In this document: piece after piece, positions 48,138-58,733 of the stretch | Position numbering within the stretch: position 1 is the first letter of the stretch | Layout: the number at the start of each line of letters is the position of its first letter | Source of the DNA: Collybia mongolica | Lineage: Eukaryota; Basidiomycota; Agaricomycetes; Agaricales; Clitocybaceae | Reading direction: 5' to 3' | Length of the DNA: 64,000 nucleotides | Assembly (NCBI GenBank): GCA_013420905.1 | Contig: JAAXNY010000011.1 | Span: forward strand, 1,488,001 to 1,552,000 | Notes under the pieces: generated by a model | What the model saw: the letters and a program-made list of their open reading frames with translations, nothing else | Told to the model about the DNA's origin: nothing | Database searches by the model: none | Program-made: the position numbers and the translations under genes

Positions 48138-48481
48138 GTGGCGGCCTGAATCGACGTCAGTACCTGCCGAGACTTATTCTGTTATGCTATCACCTGTAAT
48201 TTTAGGAGAAATGAATTGACAATCTCTTTCTATTCCAATTACAGTGATTGAAGAACAGAAAAACATCGAAACCCCAGCAATTGGACTTATTGATTGTGGA
48301 GCTGGAGGAATCTTCATTGACAAGACATTTGTTGAAGAGAATGAAATAAAGACAACCCCACTGAGAAAGTCAATCTCAGTTAGGAATGTAGATGGAACAA
48401 AGAACAAATCAGGGAACATCACAGACTGTGTATGGACCAAGATTCGAATTGGAGATGAAGAAATCAGAATCCAACTATTAG
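48138..48481 (+). pseudogene. Ty3 element 1: protease start, cut by Ty3 element 2
   Basis: After the gag end (KNMEDKGF, stop near 48135) the pol frame reads PVILGEMN, TGA, QSLSIPITVIEE, then the protease LIDCGAGGIFIDKTFVEEN. The active site is DCGA rather than the usual DSGA or DTGA, as in element 2. The frame stops at the LTR of element 2 after IRIQLLV and resumes at 55440 (SGLGKENIILGLPWLKW). Confidence 0.85.
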
Positions 48482-48957
48482 TGTTACAGCTGTTTAGGCC
48501 TTATCCTCTAAGTCAATCCGATGTATCGTTTGTTTGTTCTTAGACCATTGACTTCTGTAAGTCCAATGTCTATTGACTCCCTCAATAGGGCTAAAGTCAA
48601 GTTATCGAGTTATCTGATCAAGGATACACTACCCCCTTTGTAAGGTGGATAGGATCGAGTTCGCGTCAAGAAGATAGATGAATAAGGTTGATTCAGCTAG
48701 GTCAAGCTAAAGAGCTAGCTAAGCTAAAGTATCCCTATATATACATAATAGTCCAATAAGCATTGTTTATGCTATTCGCTATAGATAAAGATGAGTAAGC
48801 TATCGAAGAGGATGAGTAAGAAAGCTGAGTAAGTATGAGAGAAGAAATGCATATGGAGATGTTGAAAGATAAGGTTGATAAGTGTCTGATAATCAATAAT
48901 AGGTAAGAGAAAGAAGAAAAGAAGTGATAGGTCAAACAGATAGAGGAATTTGTAACA
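48482..48957 (-). repeat. 3' LTR of Ty3 element 2
   Basis: 476 bases, tgttacagctg...atttgtaaca. About a dozen differences from the other LTR, nearly all transitions. Confidence 0.9.
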
Positions 48958-48990
48958 TTACCCCCTCTCTATCTCTAAAGCGTCCCAGCT

Positions 48991-50004
48991 TTAGTAATCA
49001 ATAGGTTCTCCCATCATGTTTGCGATGGCCTCTGGATAATCAAAAGGATTGTCAATCCTGTCATCTACTTCTTCATACTCTTCACCAAACCGTTGCCACA
49101 TTTGATAATGTCCTACTGTTCTAGTTGTAGGTCTTTGAGGACATTGGTTGTGATGATGTCCTGGTGCTGGTTGAAAACAAATTGGACAGTATTGTTTTTC
49201 ACAGTGTATCGACGAATGTCCGAAGTTGAGGCATCTAGAACATAATACGTTCTTGTTCATGAGCGTTCTTTCGACTTGAGTGAGGTCGATAGGGTTTTCT
49301 CGACTTCCGGCATAATTGAGTGGGTTCAATGTATATTTGATAGGTTTGGGGGATTTCTTCTTTTTGATGACAGATTTTGTGGCTTTTTGTCCTTTTAAAT
49401 ATTTAAATACTTCTTTGTTTGGAACCATGTCCGCTGGATCAGGAGTGGAATGTTCCGATGATGCAGGAGATGGTTTGCAAAAGGGTGGGATTGGCAGTGG
49501 TTCAGTCTGATAAATAGGGGAATTTGTAGTTGATGGTGTTGGAGTTCTAGGAGGGGATGTCTGTGTTTCTTCATCGACTGTATAAATTCTTTCGGTGGAT
49601 TCTGTAGGTGTCGAAGGAGTAGATGTGGGTAGTCTAATTCCATCTTGTAGTAGTGGGATTAGATCTTCTAAGATTCGGAATTCTTGCGTGTCTACTAGTT
49701 CTTCAGTGGTTTGGTCGAGAATCTGACTGATGTCTGCTGTTTGATTATACAGCATGTTCCTGATCTCCAAATATTTTTCGACTAGTTTAATGAGTTGGTC
49801 ATAAGGTGGTTTGTTGAATGTTTGAATCATTTGTTCACGATGTTCTTCGTGCATGAACCACGATGAAAATTTCTGACGACGTATAATTTTTGTGGCCAAT
49901 TCAAGACATTCTTGGGATGCAATGTTTACGATCGGGGTGTTGGGAGGAGTGGTGAGAGGAGTGGCAGTGGCGATATAGAAGTTGTTGACAGTGGGAGACG
50001 ACAT
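48991..50004 (-). CDS. Extra ORF3 of Ty3 element 2: zinc-knuckle protein encoded after the chromodomain
   Basis: 337 residues, intact, beginning 52 bases after the pol stop (50056) and ending 34 bases before the 3' LTR, the place where env-like genes lie in some LTR elements. It shows no signal peptide or membrane segment, so it is not an envelope protein. The N-terminal 125 residues are helical (IRRQKFSSWFMHEEHREQMI, LIKLVEKYLEIRNMLYN), then comes a Thr/Pro/Ser-rich linker and a basic patch (KSVIKKKKSPKPIKYT). A canonical CCHC knuckle, CSRCLNFGHSSIHC, is followed by a second Cys/His cluster, CPICFQPAPGHHHNQC, and an acidic tail ending GEPIDY. A nucleic-acid-binding, gag-like role is the simplest guess. 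The homologue in element 1 (60045-61066) shows it belongs to the family, not to one copy. Confidence 0.85.
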   Translation of the reverse strand: MSSPTVNNFYIATATPLTTPPNTPIVNIASQECLELATKIIRRQKFSSWFMHEEHREQMIQTFNKPPYDQLIKLVEKYLEIRNMLYNQTADISQILDQTTEELVDTQEFRILEDLIPLLQDGIRLPTSTPSTPTESTERIYTVDEETQTSPPRTPTPSTTNSPIYQTEPLPIPPFCKPSPASSEHSTPDPADMVPNKEVFKYLKGQKATKSVIKKKKSPKPIKYTLNPLNYAGSRENPIDLTQVERTLMNKNVLCSRCLNFGHSSIHCEKQYCPICFQPAPGHHHNQCPQRPTTRTVGHYQMWQRFGEEYEEVDDRIDNPFDYPEAIANMMGEPIDY

Positions 50005-50055
50005 GTTTGTGAAAAGATTTGAAACTTGTTGAGAGCGATAAAAGACGATAGTTGG

Positions 50056-53000
50056 TTAGAGGCGATGTAGCTTCTGGTAGGATTGGAGTGTCGTTTGAGC
50101 TCTTTTTAAGTGTTTTTCAGGTTCCCACGTGTTGTGTGCAGATGAGTAATCTTTCCACTTCATGAGGTATTGGAAGCCTCGGCCTCGTTGTCGGTGATTT
50201 ATAATCCCTTCTACTTCATATTCTTCTTCTTGGTTCACAAGATCTGGTGAGGGTTCTAAGAAGTTAGGTCCGTGAGTATCGGTTTCTTTATATGGTGTGA
50301 GAAGAGATGCATGAAACACGGGGTGAATTCTCCATTGAGCTGGAAGTTTCAATTTGTATGTCACTGGTCCAAGGACTTCTTGAATTTCGAAAGGTCCTTC
50401 TCTTTTGGGTGCTAGTTTCCTTGAAGGATAAGGAATTTGAAGATTTGTTCCTTCTAACCAAACATGTTCTCCTTGTTTGAATGGATTGAAGCCTCATGTT
50501 GTTCTTTCTGCTACTTTTCTTCTTGCCAGATCATGTGCTGCTATTGCTTCTTCTCGTGCCCTGTTTAGTTCAATCATCTGTTGTTCTACACTTGGAATGT
50601 TCGTCTTCTGGAATGCTGATGGAATTGCTTGTGGTTCATATCCCATCATGAGGAAGAATGGGGATTTCTTTGTTGTGGAATGCGTTCTTTGATTATGTGC
50701 GAATTCTGCTATTGGATTAAGATCCTTCCATATTGCTGGATTGTTCTGACAGAACATGCAAAAGTAGATTTCGAGTTCTTGATTTAATCTTTCTGTTTCC
50801 CCATCTGTTTGTGGATGATATGCCGTGCTCATTACAAGCTTTATTCCGAGGAGTTTTCCTAGTTCTTTGAAGACTTTGGCCACAAATTGAGGACCTCAAT
50901 CAGATAAAAAGGTGTCAGGTAATCCAAATCTTTTGTAAACGTGTTCCAGGTAAAGATTTGCTGTTCCTAAAGCATCGATTGTTTTGGTACAAGGGATAGA
51001 AATTACCCCCTTCGTAAGGCCATGGTCTACCATGACCATGAGGCTGTCTTTTCCATCGTTTTCTGGTAAATCCGTGACAAAATCTGCTGTGACGAATGAG
51101 AAAGGACGTGGTTTTCCATTTGTTGCAATTGGTATTAGTCCCGGTCTTGTTGGGTGTGTGTTCACCTTCATTTGTTGACAAATGGCGCAACTGTCAACGT
51201 AATTTTTTATAAACACTCCCATACCTGGCCACCAATATTCTTGACTGATCAATTCTTGCATTTTATATTGACCTGGGTGTCCTCCTGGTTTTGTGTCATG
51301 ATATCTTCGCACTATTTCTCATCGCAGTTTTGCATCTGGTCCCACATAACATCTGTTTTTGAAAAACAGAAGTCCGTCTTCGAATTTCCAATCAAATAAA
51401 TTTGATTTAATCGGTGGTGTTCCTGTTTCCTTCAATGCTTCGATTGACTTTGCAAATAATTCGTCTTCTTCAACCAATTTCTTCAAATCTTCTTGTAAAC
51501 CTATGTCGATCATTTTAATGAAAATGTCGTCTGGTAACAAAATCCGATCTTCATTGTCTGTATCTTCCGTGTTGACATAATCTGATCTTCTTGATAAGGC
51601 GTCAGATTGTATCATTTGTGTTCCGGGTGTGTGTACCAGTTTGAGATTGAATTGTGATAGGAATAAACTCCATCCCGCTTGTCGTCAGTTTAGTTTCTGT
51701 GCCGTTCGGAAATATGTTAAGTTTTTATGATCTGAGAGAATTACTGTTGGAAATTGAGATCCTTCGAGATAATGTCTCCATGTCTTTAAGGCTCGAATAA
51801 TGCCTAGTAGTTCTCTGTCGTAGATCTCGTAGTTCCGTTCAGTTTCTGTGAATGAATGTGAAATATATCCACATGGGTGCCATTCTCCATTGTCATTTTG
51901 TTGTCGTAATACTGCTCCTGTAGCCCATTTTGATGCATCTGATTCGATATGGGATGGCTTGTTCTTGTCTGGCATCATAAGAACAGGTGATTTCAAGAAT
52001 TTCTGTTTTAATCTGTTGAATGCTTCCTGACATTCTTGAGTCCATTTCCATTCAATGTCTTTCCTTGTCAAATTTGTTAATGGTTTGCTAATTTCAGCAT
52101 AATGTCCAATGAATTTTCGGTAGAAGTTTGCAAATCCAAGGAATGATCGGACTTGTTTCACTGTTGTCGGGGTCGGCCAATCTGCGATTCCTGCCAATTT
52201 TGTTGGTTCCATGCCTATCTGATTTTCTTTGATGACTAATCCCAAGTATTCGATTTCTGTGGCTTCGAATACGCATTTGTCCAAATTCAGGTATAGGTCG
52301 TTCTCCTTTAATTTGTCCAAGACTTTCAAGGTTTTTCTTCGTAAATCATTGATGTTGTTGGAGTAAATGAGGATGTCGTCCATATAGATCAGGATCCATC
52401 CTTCATCAATCTCTACTGCATATATGTCGTTCATCATATTTTGAAATGTTGCTGGCGAGTTGCATAAACCAAAAAACATAACAAGTGGTTCGAATAAACC
52501 CCTGTTTGTTTTAAATGCCGCTTTCCATTCATCGCCTTCTTTGATTCGAACGTTGTTATATCCCCATCATAAATCCAATTTTGTGAAGTATTTTGCCCCT
52601 TTCAGTTTATCAAGAAGCTCCCCTACAAGTGGTAAAGGGTATGCGTTCTTTATTGTTCCTTCGTTTAGTCTTCTGTAATCCTGTGTTGGTCGAAGTTTCG
52701 CTGAATCTTTCTTTGATACAAAGAAGAAGGGTGATGCTTGTGGGGATTTCGATGGTCTGATATATCCTTTTCGCATGTTTTCATCAATGAATTCGTCAAG
52801 TTTTCCTTGTTCCGCTGGGCTAATGGGATAGATTTTACAATCTTTTGGAATGAAATCGGGTACTAAATCTATTGCATGATCCCATGGCCATCGTATCGGC
52901 ATTCTTTCTGAATCTGTTTTGTCAAATAATGACGCATATTCTTGATAGAATTTCGGTAGCGTCTTCTTTGGTTTCTGATCTTTGGTTTCTGCCTTGTGCT

Positions 53001-53735
53001 CTAATTCCTGTGATATTGATGTTTTTGCCCTTATCCAAATGGATTCTTCTTCGTTATCTTCTGGGTAGATATATGTCCTAAGTAGATTAACTTCAGGTTC
53101 ATCATCTTCTTTGTTGATTTCTAAAAGAATCGGTTGCCAATCTTTGAGGGGTTAATTCCTTGGGATTTCTTCCAGGTATTCTTCCTGTACTTCTGTTGCC
53201 ATTGCCTTGGAGTATTGCCGTGTCGATTTCATTTGTCGGATTTCCAGATTTCTTCGGATTGCTTCCGAAAGAACTCCTTTCTTGATTCCTGATCCAAAGT
53301 CGAGTGTTCCTTTTTCCCAATCAATCTTAGGATTGTGTCGTTTTAACCATGGTAATCCGAGGATGATGTTTTCCTTTCCTAATCCGCTAACTAACAGTTG
53401 GATTTGGATTTCTTCATCTCCAATTTGAATCTTGGTCCATACGCAATCTGTAATGTTTCCTGATTGGTTTTTTGTTCCGTCTACATTTCTAACCGAGTAT
53501 GATTTCCTCAAAGGGGTTGTCTGTATGTTGTTTTCTTCAACAAATGTTTTGTCGATAAAAATTCCTCCGGCTCCGCAATCAATAAGTCTGAATGCTTGGG
53601 TTTTGACGTTTTTCCGTTCTTCAATCACCGTAATTGGAATAGATAGAGATTGTCAATTCATTTCTCCTAATATTACAGGTGACAGCGTAATGGAATAGTT
53701 TTCGGCAAGTACTGACGTCGATTCAGTCCGCCTCT
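50056..53735 (-). pseudogene. Ty3 element 2 pol: protease, RT, RNase H, integrase, chromodomain
   Basis: One degraded frame. Protease LIDCGAGGIFIDKTFVEEN (53628 leftwards). [58 protein letters not shown]-type order, and catalytic LIYMDDILIYS. RNase H: SHIESDASKWATGAVLRQQN, YDRELLGIIRALKTWRHYLE. Integrase zinc domain (RRYHDTKPGGHPGQY ... CAICQQMK) and core (VTADFVTDLP, TDGETERLNQELEI), then a chromodomain EEEYEVEGIINHRQRGRGFQ / WKDYSSAHNTWEPEKHL. Premature stops: TGA at MN*QS, DL*WGY, LN*RQ, LR*EIV, SD*GPQF and TT*GFNP, and TAA at PRN*PL. The YMDD box is intact. Confidence 0.9.
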
Positions 53736-54911
53736 TTAAAAACCCTCGTCCTCCATATTCTTTAGAGCGACTTCTTTCTCTTCCTCATCTAATTCTGCCA
53801 TAAGTGCTCGAATCTTCATGTAGGCGTCTTTGCCTTTCATTGGTGTCTTTGGTTCTTCCTTTCGTTGAGTTTGAGGGATTGATCCTCCTGCTTTATGATC
53901 TGATGCTCGATGTCCGTATTTATGGCATTTGAAACATAGTCCTTGTTTCATGTGTTCATCCCTTTCTTGGATGGTTAATTGATCGATATCCATTGCGTTT
54001 GGATCTCTACTGTTGTTCGGGACGTATTTGGGATTGTTTTGTTGGAAATTGTACTTTTTTCCACTGTTTCCTCCTGTACTTTTTCCTGTATTTCCTTTAA
54101 TGCGTGCTACAATCGATTTTGCATGTCTGTATTGAGTATCGAATATGGATGCTTTTTCATACCAACCCTTGATGGTGGTCGGTGGGTTGTCCATTGTTAG
54201 AATCTTCTGCATCAGGGAAGGAGGTATTCCTTCCATGAAATATTCAACAAGTGCTTCACTCTCAGTGATCTTGCTTTCTGATGTGGCTGATTTGAATTCC
54301 ACGATGTAATCATCTGCTGTCATGTTTCCTGTCATGCGCAGCGTCTTCAAGGTTTGTCTAGCGTCTCCCGCCTCATCTGGGGTAGAGAACGCTTCTTCTA
54401 TTGTTGTCATGAACGTTGTAAAAGTTCCTGGGTGATTGCTATTTTCTCCGTACCAGGACTTCTTCCATGGTCCTGCTGTTCCTCCTTTCATGTATGAGAG
54501 TACGTAAAGGATCTTTTTCCAATCCATATCATAAATTCTGTCGTTTGCCTGCAAATACATTTTGCAGTCAAGGACAAAGTCCTTTGTCATTCTTCGGTTT
54601 CCATTGAAGATGTTCAGTGAGCTAAGTTTGATTTCGGTGGGTCTTCGTTCGTCTGTCATCTCTATGTCAGAGTCAGGTGGTATCGGGGAGTCTGGTGATT
54701 CGGGTTCCGGTGGTTTCTCTGGTTCCTTTCCTTTGGAACTTTCTGCCTTTGGTTTCGGCGTGGTGGGCATTTCTATTGTTTGTATGACTACTGAGAGTCT
54801 TGGTTGCTCTTCTGCATCTTGGAAATCTTCGCTGCTAATAACGCTTTGCCTGCTGCTACTTCTGCTGCTTTCACTGCTGCTCGCAGGTTTCAATCCGTAT
54901 CGTGGTGCCAT
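53736..54911 (-). CDS. Ty3 element 2 gag
   Basis: 391 residues, intact, starting MAPRYGLKPASSSESSRSSS and ending MEDEGF. The N-terminus is Ser-rich and then acidic and Pro-rich; the capsid part begins EIKLSSLNIFNGNRRMTKDF and contains LSYMKGGTAGPWKKSWYGEN and VEYFMEGIPPSLMQKILTMD. The zinc knuckle is CFKCHKYGHRASDH, with His in the fourth ligand position. It binds and packages element RNA. pol follows after the stop in what looks like a separate or recoded frame. Confidence 0.9.
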   Translation of the reverse strand: MAPRYGLKPASSSESSRSSSRQSVISSEDFQDAEEQPRLSVVIQTIEMPTTPKPKAESSKGKEPEKPPEPESPDSPIPPDSDIEMTDERRPTEIKLSSLNIFNGNRRMTKDFVLDCKMYLQANDRIYDMDWKKILYVLSYMKGGTAGPWKKSWYGENSNHPGTFTTFMTTIEEAFSTPDEAGDARQTLKTLRMTGNMTADDYIVEFKSATSESKITESEALVEYFMEGIPPSLMQKILTMDNPPTTIKGWYEKASIFDTQYRHAKSIVARIKGNTGKSTGGNSGKKYNFQQNNPKYVPNNSRDPNAMDIDQLTIQERDEHMKQGLCFKCHKYGHRASDHKAGGSIPQTQRKEEPKTPMKGKDAYMKIRALMAELDEEEKEVALKNMEDEGF

Positions 54912-54958
54912 TGTGTCTGAACCTGAATAGGTTGACGGTTCTGATCAGCTTGACCTTT

Positions 54959-55434
54959 TGTTACGGCTGTTTAGGCCTTATCCTCTAAGTCAATCCGATG
55001 TATTGTTTTTTTGTTCTTAGACCATTGACTTCTGTAAGTCCAACGTCTATTGACTCCCTCAATAGGGCTAAAGTCAAGTTATCAAGTTATCTGATCAAGG
55101 ATACACTACCCCCTTTGTAAGGTGGATAGGATCGAGTTTGTGTCAAGAAGATAGATGAATAAGGTTGATTCAGCTAGGTCAAGCTAAAGAGCTAGCTAAG
55201 CTAAAGTATCCCTATATATACATAATAGTCCAATAAGCGTTGTTTACGCTATTCGTTATAGATAAAGATGAGTAAGCTATCGAAGAGGATGAGTAAGAAA
55301 GCTGAGTAAGTATGAGAGAAGAAATGCATATGGAGATGTTGAAAGATAAGGTTGATAAGCATCTGATAATCAATAATAGGTAAGAGAAAGAAGAAAAGAA
55401 GTGATAGGTCGAACAGATAGAGGAATTTGTAACA
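54959..55434 (-). repeat. 5' LTR of Ty3 element 2
   Basis: 476 bases, tgttacggctg...atttgtaaca in plus orientation, followed by the target duplication attag. The T run ttgttttttt near 55003 is the one clear transversion against the other LTR. Confidence 0.9.
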
Positions 55435-55439
55435 ATTAG

Positions 55440-57508
55440 TTAGTGGATTAGGAAAGGAGAACATCATCCTTGGACTACCATGGTTAAAATGGCACAACCC
55501 CAAGATTGATTGGGAGAAAGGAACACTTGACTTTGGACCAAGCATCAAAAAAGGAGTTCTATTGGAAGCAATCCAAAGGAATATAGAAATCCAACAGATG
55601 AAACAAACACAGCAATACCCCAAGGCAATGGTAACAGAAATACAGGAAGAATACCCGGAAGAAATCCCAAGGAATCAACCCCTTGAAGATTGGCAACCAA
55701 TTCTTTTAGGAATTGACGAAGAAGATGACGAACATGAAGTCAATCTACTCAGGACATACATCCATCCGGAAGATGACGAAGAAGAATCCATTTGGATAAA
55801 TGCAAAGACATCAATATCACAGGAACTGGAACACAAGGCAGAAATCGAAGATCAGAAACCAAAGAAGACACTACCAGAATTCTATCAAGAATACGTGTCA
55901 CTATTCAACAAAACAAACTCAGAAAGAATGCCAACACAACAATCATGGGACCATGCAATAGATCTAAAACCTGACTTCATCCCAAAGGATTGTAAGATCT
56001 ATCCCATTAGCCTGGCAGAACAAGGAAAACTGGACGAATTCATTGATGAAAACATGCGAAAAGGATATATCAGACCATCGAAATCCCCACAAGCATCACC
56101 CTTCTTCTTTGTATCAAAGAAAGACTCAGCAAAACTTTGGCCAACTCAGGATTACAGGAGACTAAATGAAGGAACGATAAAGAACGCATACCCTTTTTCA
56201 CTTGTAGGGGAGCTTCTTGACAAACTGAAAGGGGCCAAATATTTCACAAAATTGGACCTACAATGGGGATACAACAATGTTTGGATCAAAGAAGGCAATG
56301 AATGGAAAGCAGCATTCAAAACTAACAGGGGATTGTTTGAACCCCTTGTTACGTTTTTCGGCTTATGCAATTTACCAGCGACATTCCAGAACATGATGAA
56401 CGACATCTACGCAATAGAAATTGATGAAGGATGGATCCCGATCTACATGGACAACATCCTGATTTCCTCCGACAACATCGATGATTTATGAAGAAAGACC
56501 ATGAAGGTCCTGGATAAACTGAAGGAAAATGACTTGTACCTGAATCTGGACAAATGCGTATTCGAAGCCACAGAACTTGAATACCTCAGATTAGTCATCA
56601 GAGAAAATGAAATAGGTATGGAACCAACTAAATTGGCAGGAATCGCAGATTGGCCAGCCCCAACAACAGTGAAACAAGTCTGATCATTCCTCAGATTTGC
56701 AAACTTCTACCAAAAGTTCATTGGACATTACGCTGAACTTAGCAGACCATTGACGAATCTGACAAGAAAAGACATTGAATGGAAGTGGACTCAAGATTTC
56801 CAGGAAGCATTCAACGGATTAAAACAGAAATTTTTGAAATCACCCATCCTCATGATGCCAGACAAGAACAAACCATTCCACATTGAATCAGATGCTTTGA
56901 AATGGGCCACAGGCGTGGTACTACAACAACAAAATGATAATGGAGAATGGCATCCATGTGGATACATTTCACACTCATTTACAGAAACAGAAAGAAACTA
57001 TGAAATCTATGACAGAGAACTATTAGGCATCATTCGAGCCTTGAAAACATGGAGACACTACCTCAAAGGATCACAATTCCCCACAGTGATTCTGTCAGAT
57101 CACAAGAACTTAATGTACTTTTGAACAGCACAAAAATTGAACCAATGACAAGCAGGATGGAGCCTGTTCCTGTCACAATTTGATCTGAAACTTGTACACA
57201 CACCCAGAACATGAATGATACAGTCTGATGCCTTATCAAGAAGATCAAACTATGTCAGTACAGAAGACACAGACAACGGAGACCGGATCCTTTTGCCAGA
57301 TGACATTTTTATCAAAATGATTGATATAGGTTTACAAGAAGACCTAAAGAAATCAGTTGAAGAAGATGAGTTGTTCACAAAATCAATTGAAGTGTTAAAA
57401 GAAACAGGGACACCACCAATCAAATCAAACCTCTCTGATTGGAAATTTGAAGATGGACTTCTGTTTTTCAAGAACAGATGTTATGTGGGACCAGATGCAA
57501 AACTATGA
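55440..57508 (+). pseudogene. Ty3 element 1 pol: end of protease, RT, RNase H
   Basis: Resumes as SGLGKENIILGLPWLKWHNP after element 2. The RT reads [58 protein letters not shown] and IPIYMDNILISSDN: the catalytic box is YMDN, so the second catalytic Asp is lost. RNase H follows (IESDALKWATGVVLQQQNDN, YDRELLGIIRALKTWRHYLK). TGA stops occur at DDL*RK, KQV*SF, MYF*TA, NQ*QAG, RT*MIQ and KL**EI, most at positions where element 2 or the family has Arg. The segment is cut at about 57508 by a solo-LTR-like insert. Confidence 0.88.
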
Positions 57509-58728
57509 TGAAAGGGGGCTCCTGGGCTATAAGTGTGCTGATGCTATGAAATGTAATCTCTTACACACACACACACCAAACCTAACAATCAACACACAAA
57601 CAGTAGGAATTGCCTGTTTTGAGTTTGGGTTCAAGTGCTTAGAAGCACTAAGCTTTGAATAGTACTAGTCAAGGCTCTTTCCAATGATCTCCCGATGGGT
57701 TTGATTCAGACAAAGCCTCAACACAAGTTTAAAACTTGCTAGGTATATTTATAATATCTCTCGATCCAATAGACTGAGTACCAAGTGTACGTTCAATTAT
57801 TAATGATCCCAAGTGGATCTATAAGTCCAAGTGACTTATTTAAACAAACAGTGCCAAGTGCACTAAGGCCAAGTGCCTAGTAATTCCAATGGACAGTGCG
57901 GTACTAAGTTCCAAGTGAACTAAGACTCTTCAATTCTGTGATCTCTTCAAACAATTCCATTCAAGACAACTTTGAAGCAATCTGAGCCTTAATTCGGGCA
58001 CACAATAGTGTTTTAACAAATGTGATTTGTATACTCTATAGTAGTGCAAAGTGGGGGCAAGATTCCTTGCCTTTGCACTACTCATCTACAGTCTATTTAT
58101 AGTGTACAAACTAAATATCATATGAAATTGTAAATGTTTATATGGAACCGCGCTCCCCTGCACCAAGGATCTGTATTTAATGCTGACGCGTCCTCTACGA
58201 CTTGGTGCGTGTGCCATGTGTGCCAATTATGTTGTTACTTGTTACTTATCAAATATTGAAAGAGCTGGCTAAACTCTTATCCAGTCCCGACTGCGCACTT
58301 TGTTATTTAAAACAGCGTGGCACTGTCATTTACTTCTCCTGATCGTCCCAGTTGTTATTCATGGTGTCCTGTCTCTTCCAGTAGTTAACACCAAGTGCCC
58401 CTGACTAGGATTGGGTTGTGCAAGTCCCGAATTTACAATTACTTCTCCTATTAATGATGATCCCCAGACTAATGATATCATACTACAATGGTTACTTATG
58501 GATTAAGATACCGAGGTTGTAACTGGGCATGGTGAATAGGACTAATAATAGACCGTACTCATAGTCCTCTGTACTGATAGTGTATTATCCATTAGACTAG
58601 TTCACTCTGATTAGCCATCTTGGAGCTCAACTCTAATCCTTTATTACCATTTACTTGGTTATTAGAAATGATACTAATAGCCTTACTTGTTGACTTTATA
58701 AGTGCAAACAATTTTGGGCCCTATCAAG
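57509..58728. repeat. Solo-LTR-like insert in the pol of Ty3 element 1
   Basis: About 1.22 kb with no ORF, placed between the RNase H-side segment and the integrase and absent from element 2. The flanks gatga (57507-57511) and gacga (58729-58733) look like a 5-base target duplication with one C/T change. The ends tgaaaggggg and ccctatca form a short imperfect TG...CA inverted repeat, as in an LTR. The interior carries six copies of ccaagtg within 57781-57917. A solo LTR left by recombination of another retrotransposon is the best explanation; exact ends are uncertain by a few bases. Confidence 0.6.
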
Positions 58729-58733
58729 GACGA

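Larger units (their letters stand above)
48482..55434 (-). mobile_element. Ty3/gypsy LTR retrotransposon, element 2, antisense inside element 1
   Basis: LTRs 48482-48957 and 54959-55434 (476 bases each) flanked by ATTAG (48477-48481 and 55435-55439). Reading leftwards: LTR, gag (54911-53736), pol, chromodomain (to 50056), ORF3 (50004-48991), purine tract (complement of 48958-48975), LTR. Same family as element 1 by protein but with a diverged LTR interior. gag and ORF3 are open; pol holds six TGA and one TAA. Confidence 0.93.

Noticed and set aside
48991..50004. Retroviral-type envelope gene
   Set aside because: The position fits, but the protein has no signal peptide, no transmembrane segment and clear zinc knuckles, so an envelope function is not supported.
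57781..57917. Possible CRISPR-like array of short repeats
   Set aside because: Heptamers with irregular spacing in a fungal retroelement. CRISPR arrays need longer repeats and do not occur in eukaryotic nuclear genomes.
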